In this document: one piece after another, positions 25,728 to 35,085 of the stretch | How the letters are laid out: every line of letters begins with the position of its first letter | Numbering within the stretch: the first letter of the stretch is position 1 | Assembly (NCBI RefSeq): GCF_001952935.1 | Contig: NZ_CP018319.1 | Coordinates: 2,758,501-2,822,500 of the forward strand | Source: Pseudomonas frederiksbergensis | Lineage (GTDB): Bacteria > Pseudomonadota > Gammaproteobacteria > Pseudomonadales > Pseudomonadaceae | Direction of reading: 5' to 3' | Length of the DNA stretch: 64,000 bases | The notes under the pieces: model-generated | What the model saw: the letters and a program-made list of their open reading frames with translations, nothing else | Told to the model about the DNA's origin: nothing | The model's database searches: none | Position numbers and translations under genes: made by a program

Positions 25728-26293
25728 TGGACCGCAATGAGCAAGTAATCGCCGAGGTGTTCGCACTGTACGAGCGCTTTGGCGACAGCGATTACATCGG
25801 CGAGCCGGTGTCGCAGATCGAGCACATGTCCCAGGCTGCCGAACGGGCGATGGCCGAGGGCTTCGATGACGAAGTGGTCCTGGCTGCGTTCTTCCACGAC
25901 ATCGGGCATATCTGCGCCGAGAGTGCCGAGAACATGGGCGGCTTCGGCGTGGTCAGTCACGAGCGCCTGGGCGCGGACTACTTACGCCGCGCAGGTTTCA
26001 GCGAACGCATGGCGGGGCTGGTGGAGTACCACGTTCAGGCCAAGCGTTACCTGACGCTGAAAGAGCCTGGGTACTACGAGCGCTTGAGTGAAGCCAGCCG
26101 CCGGACGCTGGAGTATCAGGGCGGTGTGATGACGGCCGCCGAGGCTGAAGCGTTCGAGCAAGATCCGTTGTGCGAGGTCAGTCTGCGGATGCGCCAGTGG
26201 GATGAGTTGGCAAAGGAGATGGCGGTGCCGGTGATGGATCTGGAGGTGTTGAAACGCAAAGCGGTCGGTCTCTTGTCCCGCAAGGTGCAATGA
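25727..26293 (+). CDS. PhnZ-like HD-domain mixed-valent diiron oxygenase
   Basis: A 188-residue HD-fold protein that matches PhnZ, which cleaves the C-P bond of (R)-1-hydroxy-2-aminoethylphosphonate to glycine and phosphate. Expected ligands can be placed: His33, His57-Asp58 in FFHDIGH, His78, His102 and Asp159. The induced-fit pair of PhnZ (Tyr24 and Glu27, from memory) is here Tyr23 and Glu26 in DYIGEPVSQIEH, a constant offset of one. So it should be an active oxygenase, not a phosphohydrolase. Its normal partner, the hydroxylase PhnY, is absent from the cluster. Confidence 0.85.
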   Translation: MDRNEQVIAEVFALYERFGDSDYIGEPVSQIEHMSQAAERAMAEGFDDEVVLAAFFHDIGHICAESAENMGGFGVVSHERLGADYLRRAGFSERMAGLVEYHVQAKRYLTLKEPGYYERLSEASRRTLEYQGGVMTAAEAEAFEQDPLCEVSLRMRQWDELAKEMAVPVMDLEVLKRKAVGLLSRKVQ

Positions 26294-26378
26294 GTTGTCT
26301 CACAGGCAATTGAGAAACGGCGGATGGAGGGGCTTGCAGTAACGGTTCAATCTGGGCTTTTCGCAAGGAAGCGCACGG

Positions 26379-26801
26379 ATGCGTTATTTGAAAGTGATTG
26401 CACAGGATCGAAGCAGGAAGGGCTCGGCAGATACCGTTCATTTTGAATTCCATGAAGATGATCGGTTGCAGCGTGAGGCGACGGATGCGGATCGGCAGCG
26501 GCTCAAATCTTTTGGCAAAACCTATTTGAAATGCGCCTGGTTCAACGAGGGTGAAGGTGAGGATCGACACTTGCGCATCTTCTCGCAGAATCCATCCGCT
26601 GACGGCACACCTGAAACGGTGCGGCTGCATTTTCACGAGGGGCAGAAGATTGCCTGTAAAGCCGCGGCTCACGATCTTGATAACGATGGTGGGCTGGAGG
26701 TGATACTGAGTTCGGATGTGGACAATGACGGGCGCGCGGATCGCACGGATCGCAGTCGTGTCACAGCGTTGGTGAGAGAGTTTCTGAAGGTCGATTGGTA
26801 G
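26379..26801 (+). CDS. Unrecognised 140-residue protein with internal duplication and Ca-like motifs
   Basis: I do not recognise a family. The acidic, hydrophilic protein has no signal peptide or membrane segment. Two similar segments appear: GSADTVHFEFHEDDRL (about 15-30) and GTPETVRLHFHEGQKI (about 76-91), sharing G-x-x-[D/E]-T-V-x-x-x-F-H-E. After them come two Asp-rich loops, DLDNDG (99-104) and DVDNDGRADRTD (113-124), like the calcium loops of EF-hand or thrombospondin type-3 repeats. An AAGGAAG ribosome site lies upstream. It stands alone between the phosphonate genes and a REP pair. Confidence 0.7.
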   Translation: MRYLKVIAQDRSRKGSADTVHFEFHEDDRLQREATDADRQRLKSFGKTYLKCAWFNEGEGEDRHLRIFSQNPSADGTPETVRLHFHEGQKIACKAAAHDLDNDGGLEVILSSDVDNDGRADRTDRSRVTALVREFLKVDW

Positions 26802-26806
26802 TGGTT

Positions 26807-26909
26807 GATCGTTCCCACGCTCTGCGTGGGAATGCCTCAAGGGACGCTCCGCGTCCAGTGACGCGAAGCGTCACGGCCTGCATTCCCACGCGGGAGCATG
26901 GGAACGATC
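26807..26909. repeat. REP-type palindrome pair, GATCGTTCCCACGC family (copy 4)
   Basis: Left arm GATCGTTCCCACGC; the right arm is a variant, CCCACGCGGGAGCATGGGAA, shared with copy 5. It lies between convergent genes. Confidence 0.86.
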
Positions 26910-26913
26910 AGGT

Positions 26914-28290
26914 TCAGAGTTGCTGCGCCAACGCTTCGATCTGCTCCTGCCGCTCCGCCTGATTCAATTTCGAGTGTGGATTAAGCGAAGACCACTGCGG
27001 ATGTGCCCGGGCCTTGTTCAGCGCTTCGGGCAGTTTGCCTTCGCGCCAGGATTTGTCCTGTGGCGTGGCGACCTGAATGCTGTCCATCGCCGCATGCCCG
27101 CGCGCATTGAGCGCATGCAGCAGTTGCCGCTGGCGCAACGCCAACAGCCGCAGCACGCTGTCATCGACGGTCAGCTCCCGCTGGCCTTTGATCTTGCCCA
27201 TCAACCGACTGCCATAACTGCGGGCCGTTTGCAGGGCGCCACCGGCAATCGCGCCAGCCAATGCGGCCGCACCGAGGGTCAGGCCGCCGACCAGCAAGTC
27301 CACGCCAGCCCCGGCTGCCGCGCCGGCCGCGATACCGCCACCGACTCGCACGCCGAGCTGCTTCAAGGTTTCCGGGTTGAACAGGTCGTCACCCCAGCGG
27401 CCATCGAGCAGCGGCAGATCGCTGGCCGCCGCGTCCTGTGGGCGGAAGGCGTAGAGCTTGAGCAGCGCTTCGACGCAGCGTTGTTCCCGTTGTCGAACCG
27501 CTTTGCGCAGTTCGTTGATGGCCTGCTGTTCTTGCTCGGCTTCGCTGACCACGCTGCGCCGGCAGGCGGCGCAGTCGATCAATAATTCGGCAATCAGCCG
27601 CGCTGCACTCCGTTGCCGGGCCTGGCGTTGCGCTTGCTGATCGGCGATCAAACGTTCCAGTTGCGGCCGGGCGTTTTCCAGCAGCAGGGCGAGGCTTTCA
27701 TAGAGTCGACGTTCGCCATCCTCCGGCGGTGCGACGCTGTCGAAACGCACCAATGCGTGCAAGCCCAGACGTGCCAATGCCTCGCGCCAATCCGGTTCGC
27801 GGTGGTTGGCGCTGCTGACGAAATTCAATACCGGCAACAGCGGTTTGCCGCAGCTGGCCAACACTTCCAGCTCGTCGCGGTATTTGGCCAGCACCGGTTC
27901 CCGGGCGTCGATCACGTAAAGGCCGGCATCGCAGGTCAGCAGTTGCCGCAGCACCTTGGCTTCCTGTTCGAAACGCTGCCGGGCTTCGCTGCCCTCAAGG
28001 AATCGCGCCAATCGAGCCGGACCGTCGAGGCGTTCGCCCGGTCGTTCCAGACGCTCGAGGTAGTCGAGCAGGGCGATGGCATCTTCCAGGCCGGGGGTGT
28101 CGTAGAGGTCGAGCAACGGTTCGCCGTCCACCGACAACCGTGCGCCTTCCACGTGTCGTGTGGTGCTGGGGCGATGGGACACCTCACCAAAACCGACATC
28201 GCGGGTCAGGGTGCGCAGCAACGAGGTTTTGCCGACGTTGGTGTGGCCGACCACGGCGAGCTTCAACGGCGCTTTCCAGGGATTAGTCAT
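26914..28290 (-). CDS. GTPase with DUF3482 domain
   Basis: A 458-residue protein with an N-terminal Era/Obg-like GTPase domain: G1 VVGHTNVGKTSL (from about residue 13), G2-region Thr in RPSTTRHVEG and G3 DTPGLED. The usual G4 NKxD is not visible; PVLNFVSS stands where it is expected. The C-terminal half (DUF3482) has long Ala/Gln/Arg-rich helices and a Gly/Ala-rich hydrophobic stretch (GVRVGGGIAAGAAAGAGVDL) that could insert in membrane. It overlaps the DUF2868 gene by 8 bases, and the two families are regularly paired. Function unknown. Confidence 0.85.
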   Translation of the reverse strand: MTNPWKAPLKLAVVGHTNVGKTSLLRTLTRDVGFGEVSHRPSTTRHVEGARLSVDGEPLLDLYDTPGLEDAIALLDYLERLERPGERLDGPARLARFLEGSEARQRFEQEAKVLRQLLTCDAGLYVIDAREPVLAKYRDELEVLASCGKPLLPVLNFVSSANHREPDWREALARLGLHALVRFDSVAPPEDGERRLYESLALLLENARPQLERLIADQQAQRQARQRSAARLIAELLIDCAACRRSVVSEAEQEQQAINELRKAVRQREQRCVEALLKLYAFRPQDAAASDLPLLDGRWGDDLFNPETLKQLGVRVGGGIAAGAAAGAGVDLLVGGLTLGAAALAGAIAGGALQTARSYGSRLMGKIKGQRELTVDDSVLRLLALRQRQLLHALNARGHAAMDSIQVATPQDKSWREGKLPEALNKARAHPQWSSLNPHSKLNQAERQEQIEALAQQL

Positions 28291-29662
28291 GACCGCTCTC
28301 CAGCCAGTTCAACGGCGCGCAATCGGCGAACGGCAGATCCAGCTGTTGCAGCGCCACGTGCCAGTCGCCCAGCCTTTGGGCGTCGAGCGCTTCGCCCGGC
28401 GGTGCTTGCAGCAACCAGACGCGAGTGGCGCTGGCGCTGCGGGCCAGTTCGGCGATCAGTGCCAGGCTGCCGCGGTCCGGCGAGCGTCGCGGATCGCAAG
28501 CGATGGCCAGACGGGCTGGGGGGAAGCGACTCAGCTGTTCGAGGAGTTTGTGCCGCGATTCGCGACTGTCGAGGATGCCGGCATTGCTCACGGACTTCGG
28601 CAGTGGCGGCGGCCAGGGGCGTTGATCGTCCAGCTCGATGGCCACCAACAGCGCGCCATCGCTTGGCAGGTCGCTGACACCGTTGTCGATTCGATGCAGT
28701 TGCTCTGGCGCCGCGTCGCTGATGCCCAGGCGTTCACTGGTCGGCATCAGCCGTTCGCGCAGTTGGGCGTAGCCGGGCAGGTTCAAATCCAGGTGCAAGG
28801 CTGCTTGGCCGGTTTTCCAGCGCCACAGGCAAAACAGCGCCAGCAACAGGCGCGGCAAAACACCGTAGACCACCAGCACGCCGACCAGCCATGTGGCCCA
28901 GGCTTGACGGGCGCTTTCGATGTTGAGCGCGGCATCGCCGCTGGCGCGGATCATTTCCACGGTCGGAACGTTGAAACCCAGCATGGCGGGCAGGGCGCCG
29001 AGGGCCTGGGTCATGGCGACGAAGGTGTCGCCGCCCAGGAGCGTGGTTTCCCAGACGAAGCCATAACGCCGGGTCGCCATCAGCATCAACAGCATGACCA
29101 GCGCGCTGAGCATGGCGAGCAACCACAAGCTGTTGACCAGTACGCCGACCGCCCAGCGATTGAGTTTCTGTCGTTGCAGCAAAAGCAGCAGGGCCGGGGC
29201 CAGTTGCGCAGCTTTGGCATCGCGGGCGAGTTTTTCGCTGAGCCATAACCATAAGCGGCCGAGGGTGGCGCCGTGTTCGCCGGCAAACACCAGGCCCAGC
29301 GCCCAGCTCAGCAATAGAATCAGGTTCAGCCCGAGCAAACTGCCCAAGGCCCAGAACACATTGACCGGGGTTTGTCCGTCGCCCAGCGCGGCAAACGCCA
29401 GGCCGGCGCCGCTGGCAATGGCCAGCAGCGCCATCACGATCAGCGCCAAACGTGCGCCTTGCAGCCAATGTGTGAGGGCGTTGGTCAGCCCATCGCGCTC
29501 GGCCAGCCACAGGGCGCGGCGTTGAATCCGTGTCGGCAGATCACCGCCCGCGCTGCGGGCCAGTCGGTTGGCTTCCAGATCATCCAGGGGGCCGGCGTGT
29601 TCTTCACGCAGGCGCACCGTCTCGGTCACCCAGAGGTTTTGCAGTGGAGTCAGTTCAGTCAC
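28283..29662 (-). CDS. DUF2868 membrane protein
   Basis: A 459-residue protein with hydrophobic segments grouped in the middle (for example ARLALIVMALLAIASGAGLAFAALG, FWALGSLLGLNLILLLSWAL, SLWLLAMLSALVMLLMLM and WLVGVLVVYGVLPRLLLALF), with a soluble C-terminal domain of about 130 residues. It is the upstream partner of the DUF3482 GTPase, and the 8-base overlap implies coupled translation and a shared complex at the inner membrane. No biochemical role is established. Confidence 0.83.
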   Translation of the reverse strand: MTELTPLQNLWVTETVRLREEHAGPLDDLEANRLARSAGGDLPTRIQRRALWLAERDGLTNALTHWLQGARLALIVMALLAIASGAGLAFAALGDGQTPVNVFWALGSLLGLNLILLLSWALGLVFAGEHGATLGRLWLWLSEKLARDAKAAQLAPALLLLLQRQKLNRWAVGVLVNSLWLLAMLSALVMLLMLMATRRYGFVWETTLLGGDTFVAMTQALGALPAMLGFNVPTVEMIRASGDAALNIESARQAWATWLVGVLVVYGVLPRLLLALFCLWRWKTGQAALHLDLNLPGYAQLRERLMPTSERLGISDAAPEQLHRIDNGVSDLPSDGALLVAIELDDQRPWPPPLPKSVSNAGILDSRESRHKLLEQLSRFPPARLAIACDPRRSPDRGSLALIAELARSASATRVWLLQAPPGEALDAQRLGDWHVALQQLDLPFADCAPLNWLESGHD

Positions 29663-29747
29663 GCGGCATCCCGTCGCTCAATCGAGCTGTGAGCATAACC
29701 GCTGTGACGCTTATCGGGGTACGGGAGGCTCTGGTATCCTCGCCAGC

Positions 29748-30260
29748 ATGACTAAATCACTCCCCCTCAGCCTGATCGCAGCCCTCGGTGAAAACCGTGT
29801 GATCGGCGTCGACAACAGCATGCCCTGGCACTTGCCGGGGGACTTCAAATACTTCAAGGCCACGACCCTCGGCAAGCCGATCATCATGGGTCGCAAAACC
29901 TGGGATTCCCTCGGTCGTCCGTTGCCGGGCCGATTGAACATCGTGGTCAGCCGTCAGGCGGATCTGCAACTCGAGGGCGCGGAAGTTTATCCGTCGCTGG
30001 AGGCTGCGGTGGTTCGCGCTGAAGAGTGGGCTCGGGAGCAGGGCGTCGATGAACTGATGCTGATCGGCGGGGCGCAGTTGTATGCGCAGGGGTTGGCGCA
30101 GGCTGATCGGCTGTATTTGACGCGCGTGGCGCTGAGCCCGGAAGGGGATGCGTGGTTTCCGGAGTTTGATTTGAACCAGTGGAAGCTGGTGTCGAACGTG
30201 CCGAATCCAGCGGAAGGCGACAAGCCGGCCTACAACTTCGAGGTGTGGGAGCGCGCATAG
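29748..30260 (+). CDS. folA: Dihydrofolate reductase
   Basis: This 170-residue enzyme reduces dihydrofolate with NADPH. Family segments: LIAALGENRVIGVDNSMPWH followed by LPGDFKYFK, then PIIMGRKTWDSLGRPLPGRL and the ELMLIGGAQLYAQ nucleotide loop. The start at 29748 (MTKSLPLSLIAALG) gives the normal length; the longer upstream frame overlaps the divergent DUF2868 gene. Its stop codon is the first base of a REP pair. Confidence 0.95.
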   Translation: MTKSLPLSLIAALGENRVIGVDNSMPWHLPGDFKYFKATTLGKPIIMGRKTWDSLGRPLPGRLNIVVSRQADLQLEGAEVYPSLEAAVVRAEEWAREQGVDELMLIGGAQLYAQGLAQADRLYLTRVALSPEGDAWFPEFDLNQWKLVSNVPNPAEGDKPAYNFEVWERA

Positions 30261-30362
30261 ATCATTCCCACGCTCTGCGTGGGAATGCAGCCCGTGACGC
30301 TCCGCGTCACTGGACGCGGAGCGTCCCTTGAGGCATTCCCACGCGGGAGCATGGGAGCGATC
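30260..30362. repeat. REP-type palindrome pair, GATCGTTCCCACGC family (copy 5)
   Basis: The left arm begins with the G of the folA TAG stop. The right arm has the same variant (ACGCGGGAGCATGGGA) as copy 4. It separates folA from the convergent cystine symporter. Confidence 0.86.
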
Positions 30363-30370
30363 AGAGCGGG

Positions 30371-31762
30371 TTAAGCGTGAGCCAACTCAGAATGCGCATC
30401 CGCATCCAGCAGCTCTTTATCGGTCTGCTGCATGATCTGGCTGGTGATCGCACCGGCCGTTATCGAACCGCTGACGTTCAACGCCGTGCGGCCCATGTCG
30501 ATCAGCGGCTCAACCGAAATCAGCAACGCCACCAGTGACACCGGCAAGCCCATCGCCGGTAACACGATCAACGCGGCAAACGTCGCGCCACCGCCAACCC
30601 CCGCCACACCGGCCGAACTCAGCGTCACAATCGCCACCAGCGTCGCGATCCACAGCGGGTCCAGCGGGTTGATGCCCACGGTTGGCGCGACCATCACCGC
30701 CAACATTGCCGGGTACAGACCGGCGCAACCGTTCTGGCCAATGGTCGCGCCAAACGACGCGGCGAAACTGGCGATGGACTGTGGAATACCCAAACGGCGG
30801 GTCTGGGCTTCGATGCTCAGCGGAATGGTCGCAGCGCTGGAGCGGCTGGTGAAAGCAAACGTCAGCACCGGCCAGATCTTGCGGAAGAACCGCAGCGGAT
30901 TGATCCCGGCGGCCGAGACCAGCAGGCCATGGACCACAAACATCAGGCCCAGCCCGAGGTAGGAAACCACCACGAAACTGCCGAGTTTGATGATGTCCTG
31001 CAGGTTGGAGCCGGCGACCACTTTGGTCATCAGCGCCAAGACGCCGTACGGGGTCAGCTTCATCACCAGACGCACCAGACGCATCACCCAGGCTTGCAGG
31101 GTGTCGATGGCGTTGATCACTTTCTGACCTTTCTCGACGTCATCTTTCAACAGTTGCAGCGCCGCGACCCCAAGGAACGCAGCAAAAATCACCACGCTGA
31201 TGATCGAGGTCGGCTTCGCGCGAGCGAGGTCGGCGAACGGGTTTTGCGGAATGAACGACAGCAACAGCTGCGGCACATTCAGGTCGGCAACCTTGCCCGC
31301 GTAGTCGGTCTGGATGGTTTGCAGGCGGGCCATTTCCTGAGTCCCGGCCACCAGGCCTTCGGCGGTCAGCCCGAAGAGATTGGTCAACCCGATACCGATC
31401 AGCGCCGCAATGGCCGTGGTAAACAACAGCGTGCCGATGGTCAGGAAGCTGATCTTGCCCAGCGACGAGGCGTTGTGCAGACGGGCCACGGCGCTGAGGA
31501 TCGAGGCGAACACCAATGGGATCACGATCATTTGCAGCAACTGCACGTAACCGTTGCCCACCAGATCGAACCAGCCGATCGAGGCTTTCAGCACCGGGTT
31601 ACCGGCACCGTAAACGGTGTGCAGAGCCACACCGAAGACCACGCCCAGCACCAGCGCGAGCAGGACTTTTTTCGCCAGGCTCCAGGTGGTGTGACGGGTT
31701 TGCGCCAGGCCAAAGAGCAGGGCGAGGAACACCAGCAGATTGAGGATCAGCGGCAGATTCAT
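30371..31762 (-). CDS. L-cystine symporter (TcyP/YdjN type)
   Basis: A 463-residue sodium- or proton-coupled transporter of the dicarboxylate/amino acid:cation symporter family. It has eight or more membrane helices, the re-entrant serine-rich hairpin [20 protein letters not shown], and the TM7-8 motif [20 protein letters not shown]. The Cys and the overall match to TcyP/YdjN favour cystine over C4-dicarboxylates. The ATG at 31762 ([13 protein letters not shown]) fits; the longer frame starts in the AT-rich intergenic DNA. That 248-base gap to the next gene shows no other gene. Confidence 0.88.
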   Translation of the reverse strand: MNLPLILNLLVFLALLFGLAQTRHTTWSLAKKVLLALVLGVVFGVALHTVYGAGNPVLKASIGWFDLVGNGYVQLLQMIVIPLVFASILSAVARLHNASSLGKISFLTIGTLLFTTAIAALIGIGLTNLFGLTAEGLVAGTQEMARLQTIQTDYAGKVADLNVPQLLLSFIPQNPFADLARAKPTSIISVVIFAAFLGVAALQLLKDDVEKGQKVINAIDTLQAWVMRLVRLVMKLTPYGVLALMTKVVAGSNLQDIIKLGSFVVVSYLGLGLMFVVHGLLVSAAGINPLRFFRKIWPVLTFAFTSRSSAATIPLSIEAQTRRLGIPQSIASFAASFGATIGQNGCAGLYPAMLAVMVAPTVGINPLDPLWIATLVAIVTLSSAGVAGVGGGATFAALIVLPAMGLPVSLVALLISVEPLIDMGRTALNVSGSITAGAITSQIMQQTDKELLDADAHSELAHA

Positions 31763-32010
31763 TGGAACTCCGATAGAGACTTGTGCCGGCCACCTTCCGG
31801 GGCAGCCGCGAACCGGCAAGCCTAACAGCTTGATATCTAATGAATTAATATCGAAAACATCTGACTACTGTCGTTTTTGGAATAAGCGGATGTCGCGGAC
31901 AGGGATGCAGCTGGCGTAATAGGGACGCAGGCGGTCGCGGGCAGACGAGGGCTGTCATATTTATTTGATAGCGTCGAGCTCTTTGAATCAGGGTCTTTTA
32001 ACAAGGAAGC

Positions 32011-33072
32011 ATGCCGATGAAGCTCGCACCGAAATTTCTGGTCGCTGCACTTTGCCTGGGCCTTGCCGGCCAGGTATTCGCTACGGATTTGAAGCATTGG
32101 CCAGCCGATCAGGCCAAGGCGCTGGACGCAATGATTGCCGCCAACGCCAATAAAGGTAACTACGCGGTGTTCGACATGGACAACACCAGTTACCGCTACG
32201 ACCTCGAAGAGTCGTTGCTGCCGTTCATGGAAAACAAGGGCTTGATCACCCGCGAGAAACTCGACCCCTCCCTGAAACTGATGCCGTTCAAAGACACTGC
32301 CGATCACAAGGAAAGCCTGTTCAGCTACTACTATCGCCTCTGCGAACTTGACGACATGGTCTGCTATCCATGGGTCGCGCAAGTGTTCTCCGGCTTCACC
32401 CTCCAGGAACTCAAAGGCTACGTCGATGAGTTGATGGCGTCCGGTAAACCGGTGCCTGTGACGTATTACGAAGGCGACGTGGTCAAGAAACTCGACGTCA
32501 ACCCGCCGAAAATCTTCACCGGCCAGAAAGAGCTCTACAACAAGCTGATGGAGAACGGCATCGAGGTCTACGTGATGACCGCCGCCTCCGAAGAACTGGT
32601 GCGCATGGTCGCCGCCGATCCGAAGTACGGCTACAACGTCAAACCGCAGAACGTGATCGGCGTGAGCTTGTTGCTCAAGGACCCGAAGACCGGCGAGCTG
32701 ACCACGGCGCGTAAGCAGATCACCGCGGGCAAGTATGACGAGAAGGCCAACCTCGGCCTTGAACTAACCCCGTACCTGTGGACCCCGGCAACCTGGATGG
32801 CCGGTAAGCATGCGGCGATCCTGACCTACATCGATGAGTGGAAAAAACCGGTACTGGTGGGCGGCGATACCCCGACCAGCGACGGTTACATGCTGTTCCA
32901 CGATGTCGACGTGGCCAAGGGTGGCATCCACTTGTGGGTCAACCGCAAAGACAAATACATGACCCAGATTAACGGCATGATGGCCAAGCACGCCGCGGCT
33001 CAGGCCAAAGAAGGGTTGCAGGTTACGGCGGACAAGAACTGGGTGATCGTGAAGCCTGAAGAGATTCAGTAA
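32011..33072 (+). CDS. pchP: Phosphorylcholine phosphatase (secreted HAD enzyme)
   Basis: This 353-residue HAD phosphatase has a cleavable signal peptide (MKLAPKFLVAALCLGLAGQV then FA) and should act in the periplasm. Motif I is VFDMDNTSYRYD, motif II is the MTAAS segment, the motif III Lys follows, and motif IV is GGDTPTSDGYML. These match P. aeruginosa PchP, which releases choline from phosphorylcholine produced by phospholipase C. AAGGA lies 3 bases before this ATG and 9 before the next in-frame one (32017), so either may start the protein. Confidence 0.88.
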   Translation: MPMKLAPKFLVAALCLGLAGQVFATDLKHWPADQAKALDAMIAANANKGNYAVFDMDNTSYRYDLEESLLPFMENKGLITREKLDPSLKLMPFKDTADHKESLFSYYYRLCELDDMVCYPWVAQVFSGFTLQELKGYVDELMASGKPVPVTYYEGDVVKKLDVNPPKIFTGQKELYNKLMENGIEVYVMTAASEELVRMVAADPKYGYNVKPQNVIGVSLLLKDPKTGELTTARKQITAGKYDEKANLGLELTPYLWTPATWMAGKHAAILTYIDEWKKPVLVGGDTPTSDGYMLFHDVDVAKGGIHLWVNRKDKYMTQINGMMAKHAAAQAKEGLQVTADKNWVIVKPEEIQ

Positions 33073-33089
33073 CACGACACCGATCCAAT

Positions 33090-33177
33090 GTGGGAGCGGG
33101 CTTGCTCGCGAAGGGGCCAGAACTTTCAACATCAATGTTGAATGTCAGACCGCTTTCGCGAGCAAGCCCGCTCCCAC
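33090..33177. repeat. 88-bp REPIN, GTGGGAGCGGGCTTGC family
   Basis: Inverted arms as in the other copies, with the spacer TCAACATCAATGTTGAATGT. It lies between convergent pchP and ilvD. Confidence 0.9.
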
Positions 33178-33194
33178 ATTTAGCCGAGTACAAC

Positions 33195-33225
33195 AAAAAT
33201 ACCCCGCACTTGGCGGGGTATTTTT
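33195..33225. terminator. Bidirectional intrinsic terminator (pchP/ilvD)
   Basis: Stem AAAAATACCCCGC (33195-33207), five-base loop, GCGGGGTATTTTT (33213-33225) followed by more T's. The A-run upstream allows it to serve ilvD on the other strand. Confidence 0.92.
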
Positions 33226-33243
33226 TTGTTCGACGGTTACGTT

Positions 33244-35085
33244 TTACAGCCCGTCGAGCATCGCCTTGTTACGCACGGCACCCTTGTCGGCGCTGGTCGC
33301 CAACAGAGCGTAAGCCTTCAGTGCGGTGGTCACCTTGCGTGGACGTTTTTCCACTGGCTTCCAGCCTTTCTGATCCTGCTCGGCACGGCGACCGGCCATT
33401 TCTTCGTCGCTGATCAACAGGTTGATCGAGCGGTTCGGAATGTCGATCAGCACTTTGTCGCCATCCTGCACCAGGCCAATCGCGCCGCCCGCCGCCGCTT
33501 CTGGCGAAGCGTGGCCGATGGACAGGCCCGAGGTGCCGCCGGAGAAGCGACCATCGGTGAGCAGGGCGCAAGCTTTGCCCAGGCCTTTGGATTTCAGGTA
33601 CGACGTCGGGTACAGCATTTCCTGCATGCCCGGGCCGCCTTTCGGACCTTCGTAACGAATGATCACGATGTCGCCGGCCTTCACTTCGTCCGCGAGGATG
33701 CCGCGTACGGCGCTGTCCTGGCTTTCGAAGATCTTCGCGTTGCCTTCGAAGACATGAATCGACTCGTCGACGCCGGCGGTTTTCACCACGCAGCCGTCCA
33801 GCGCGATGTTGCCGTAGAGAACAGCCAGGCCGCCTTCTTTCGAATAAGCGTGTTCGACACTGCGGATGCAGCCGTTTTCACGGTCGTCGTCCAGGGTTTC
33901 CCAACGGGTCGACTGGCTGAACGCAGTTTGGGTCGGGATGCCCGCAGGACCGGCCTTGAAGAAGTGATGCACCGCTTCGTCGTCGGTCTGGGTGATGTCC
34001 CACTTGGCGATGCCTTCAGCCAGGGTTTTGCTGTGCACGGTCGGCAGGTCGGTGTGCAGCAGACCGCCACGGGCCAGCGAGCCGAGGATGCTGAAGATCC
34101 CGCCGGCGCGGTGCACGTCTTCCATGTGGTACTTCTGGATGTTCGGCGCGACTTTGCACAGTTGCGGCACGTGACGGGAGAGGCGGTCGATGTCGCGCAG
34201 GTCGAAATCGATCTCGGCTTCCTGGGCCGCGGCCAGCAAGTGCAGGATGGTATTGGTGGAGCCGCCCATGGCGATGTCCAGCGTCATGGCGTTTTCGAAC
34301 GCCTTGAAGTTGGCGATGTTGCGCGGCAATACCGACTCATCGTTGTCGCCGTAGTAACGCTTGCACAGCTCGACGATGGTGCGGCCGGCCTGCAGGAACA
34401 GCTGCTCGCGGTCGCTGTGGGTGGCGAGGGTCGAACCGTTGCCCGGCAATGCCAGGCCCAGGGCTTCGACCAGGCAGTTCATCGAGTTGGCGGTGAACAT
34501 GCCGGAGCACGAGCCGCAGGTCGGGCAGGCGCTGCGCTCGTACTCAGCGACTTTCTCGTCAGAAGCGCTGGAGTCGGCGGCGATCACCATGGCGTCGACG
34601 AGGTCGAGACCGTGGCTGGCCAGTTTGGTCTTGCCGGCTTCCATCGGGCCGCCGGAAACGAAGATCACCGGGATGTTCAGGCGCAGGGCGGCCATCAGCA
34701 TGCCAGGGGTGATCTTGTCGCAGTTGGAGATGCAGACGATCGCGTCGGCGCAGTGGGCGTTGACCATGTACTCGACGGAGTCGGCGATGATCTCGCGGCT
34801 CGGCAGCGAATACAGCATGCCGTCGTGGCCCATGGCGATGCCGTCATCTACGGCGATGGTGTTGAATTCTTTGGCTACACCGCCGGCGCGTTCGATTTCG
34901 CGGGCGACCAGTTGGCCCAGGTCCTTGAGGTGGACGTGGCCCGGTACGAACTGGGTGAAGGAGTTGGCAATGGCGATGATCGGCTTTTTGAAGTCGTCAT
35001 CTTTCATCCCCGTTGCGCGCCACAGTGCGCGGGCGCCGGCCATGTTGCGGCCATGGGTGGATGTTTTCGAGCGGTAATCAGGCAT
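33244..35085 (-). CDS. ilvD: Dihydroxy-acid dehydratase
   Basis: This 613-residue Fe-S enzyme makes 2-oxo acids for isoleucine, valine and pantothenate. Cysteine ligands are visible in [13 protein letters not shown] and [40 protein letters not shown] and the N-terminal [18 protein letters not shown] are family signatures. The length fits the long E. coli-type enzyme. The 258 bases upstream hold no gene and presumably carry its promoter. Confidence 0.96.
   Translation of the reverse strand: MPDYRSKTSTHGRNMAGARALWRATGMKDDDFKKPIIAIANSFTQFVPGHVHLKDLGQLVAREIERAGGVAKEFNTIAVDDGIAMGHDGMLYSLPSREIIADSVEYMVNAHCADAIVCISNCDKITPGMLMAALRLNIPVIFVSGGPMEAGKTKLASHGLDLVDAMVIAADSSASDEKVAEYERSACPTCGSCSGMFTANSMNCLVEALGLALPGNGSTLATHSDREQLFLQAGRTIVELCKRYYGDNDESVLPRNIANFKAFENAMTLDIAMGGSTNTILHLLAAAQEAEIDFDLRDIDRLSRHVPQLCKVAPNIQKYHMEDVHRAGGIFSILGSLARGGLLHTDLPTVHSKTLAEGIAKWDITQTDDEAVHHFFKAGPAGIPTQTAFSQSTRWETLDDDRENGCIRSVEHAYSKEGGLAVLYGNIALDGCVVKTAGVDESIHVFEGNAKIFESQDSAVRGILADEVKAGDIVIIRYEGPKGGPGMQEMLYPTSYLKSKGLGKACALLTDGRFSGGTSGLSIGHASPEAAAGGAIGLVQDGDKVLIDIPNRSINLLISDEEMAGRRAEQDQKGWKPVEKRPRKVTTALKAYALLATSADKGAVRNKAMLDGL

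Noticed and set aside
31763..32010. Operator or RNA element between the cystine symporter and pchP
   Set aside because: The gap is AT-rich with short TAAT/ATTA and GATAT/ATATC matches, but none forms a convincing dyad, and no ORF was supported.
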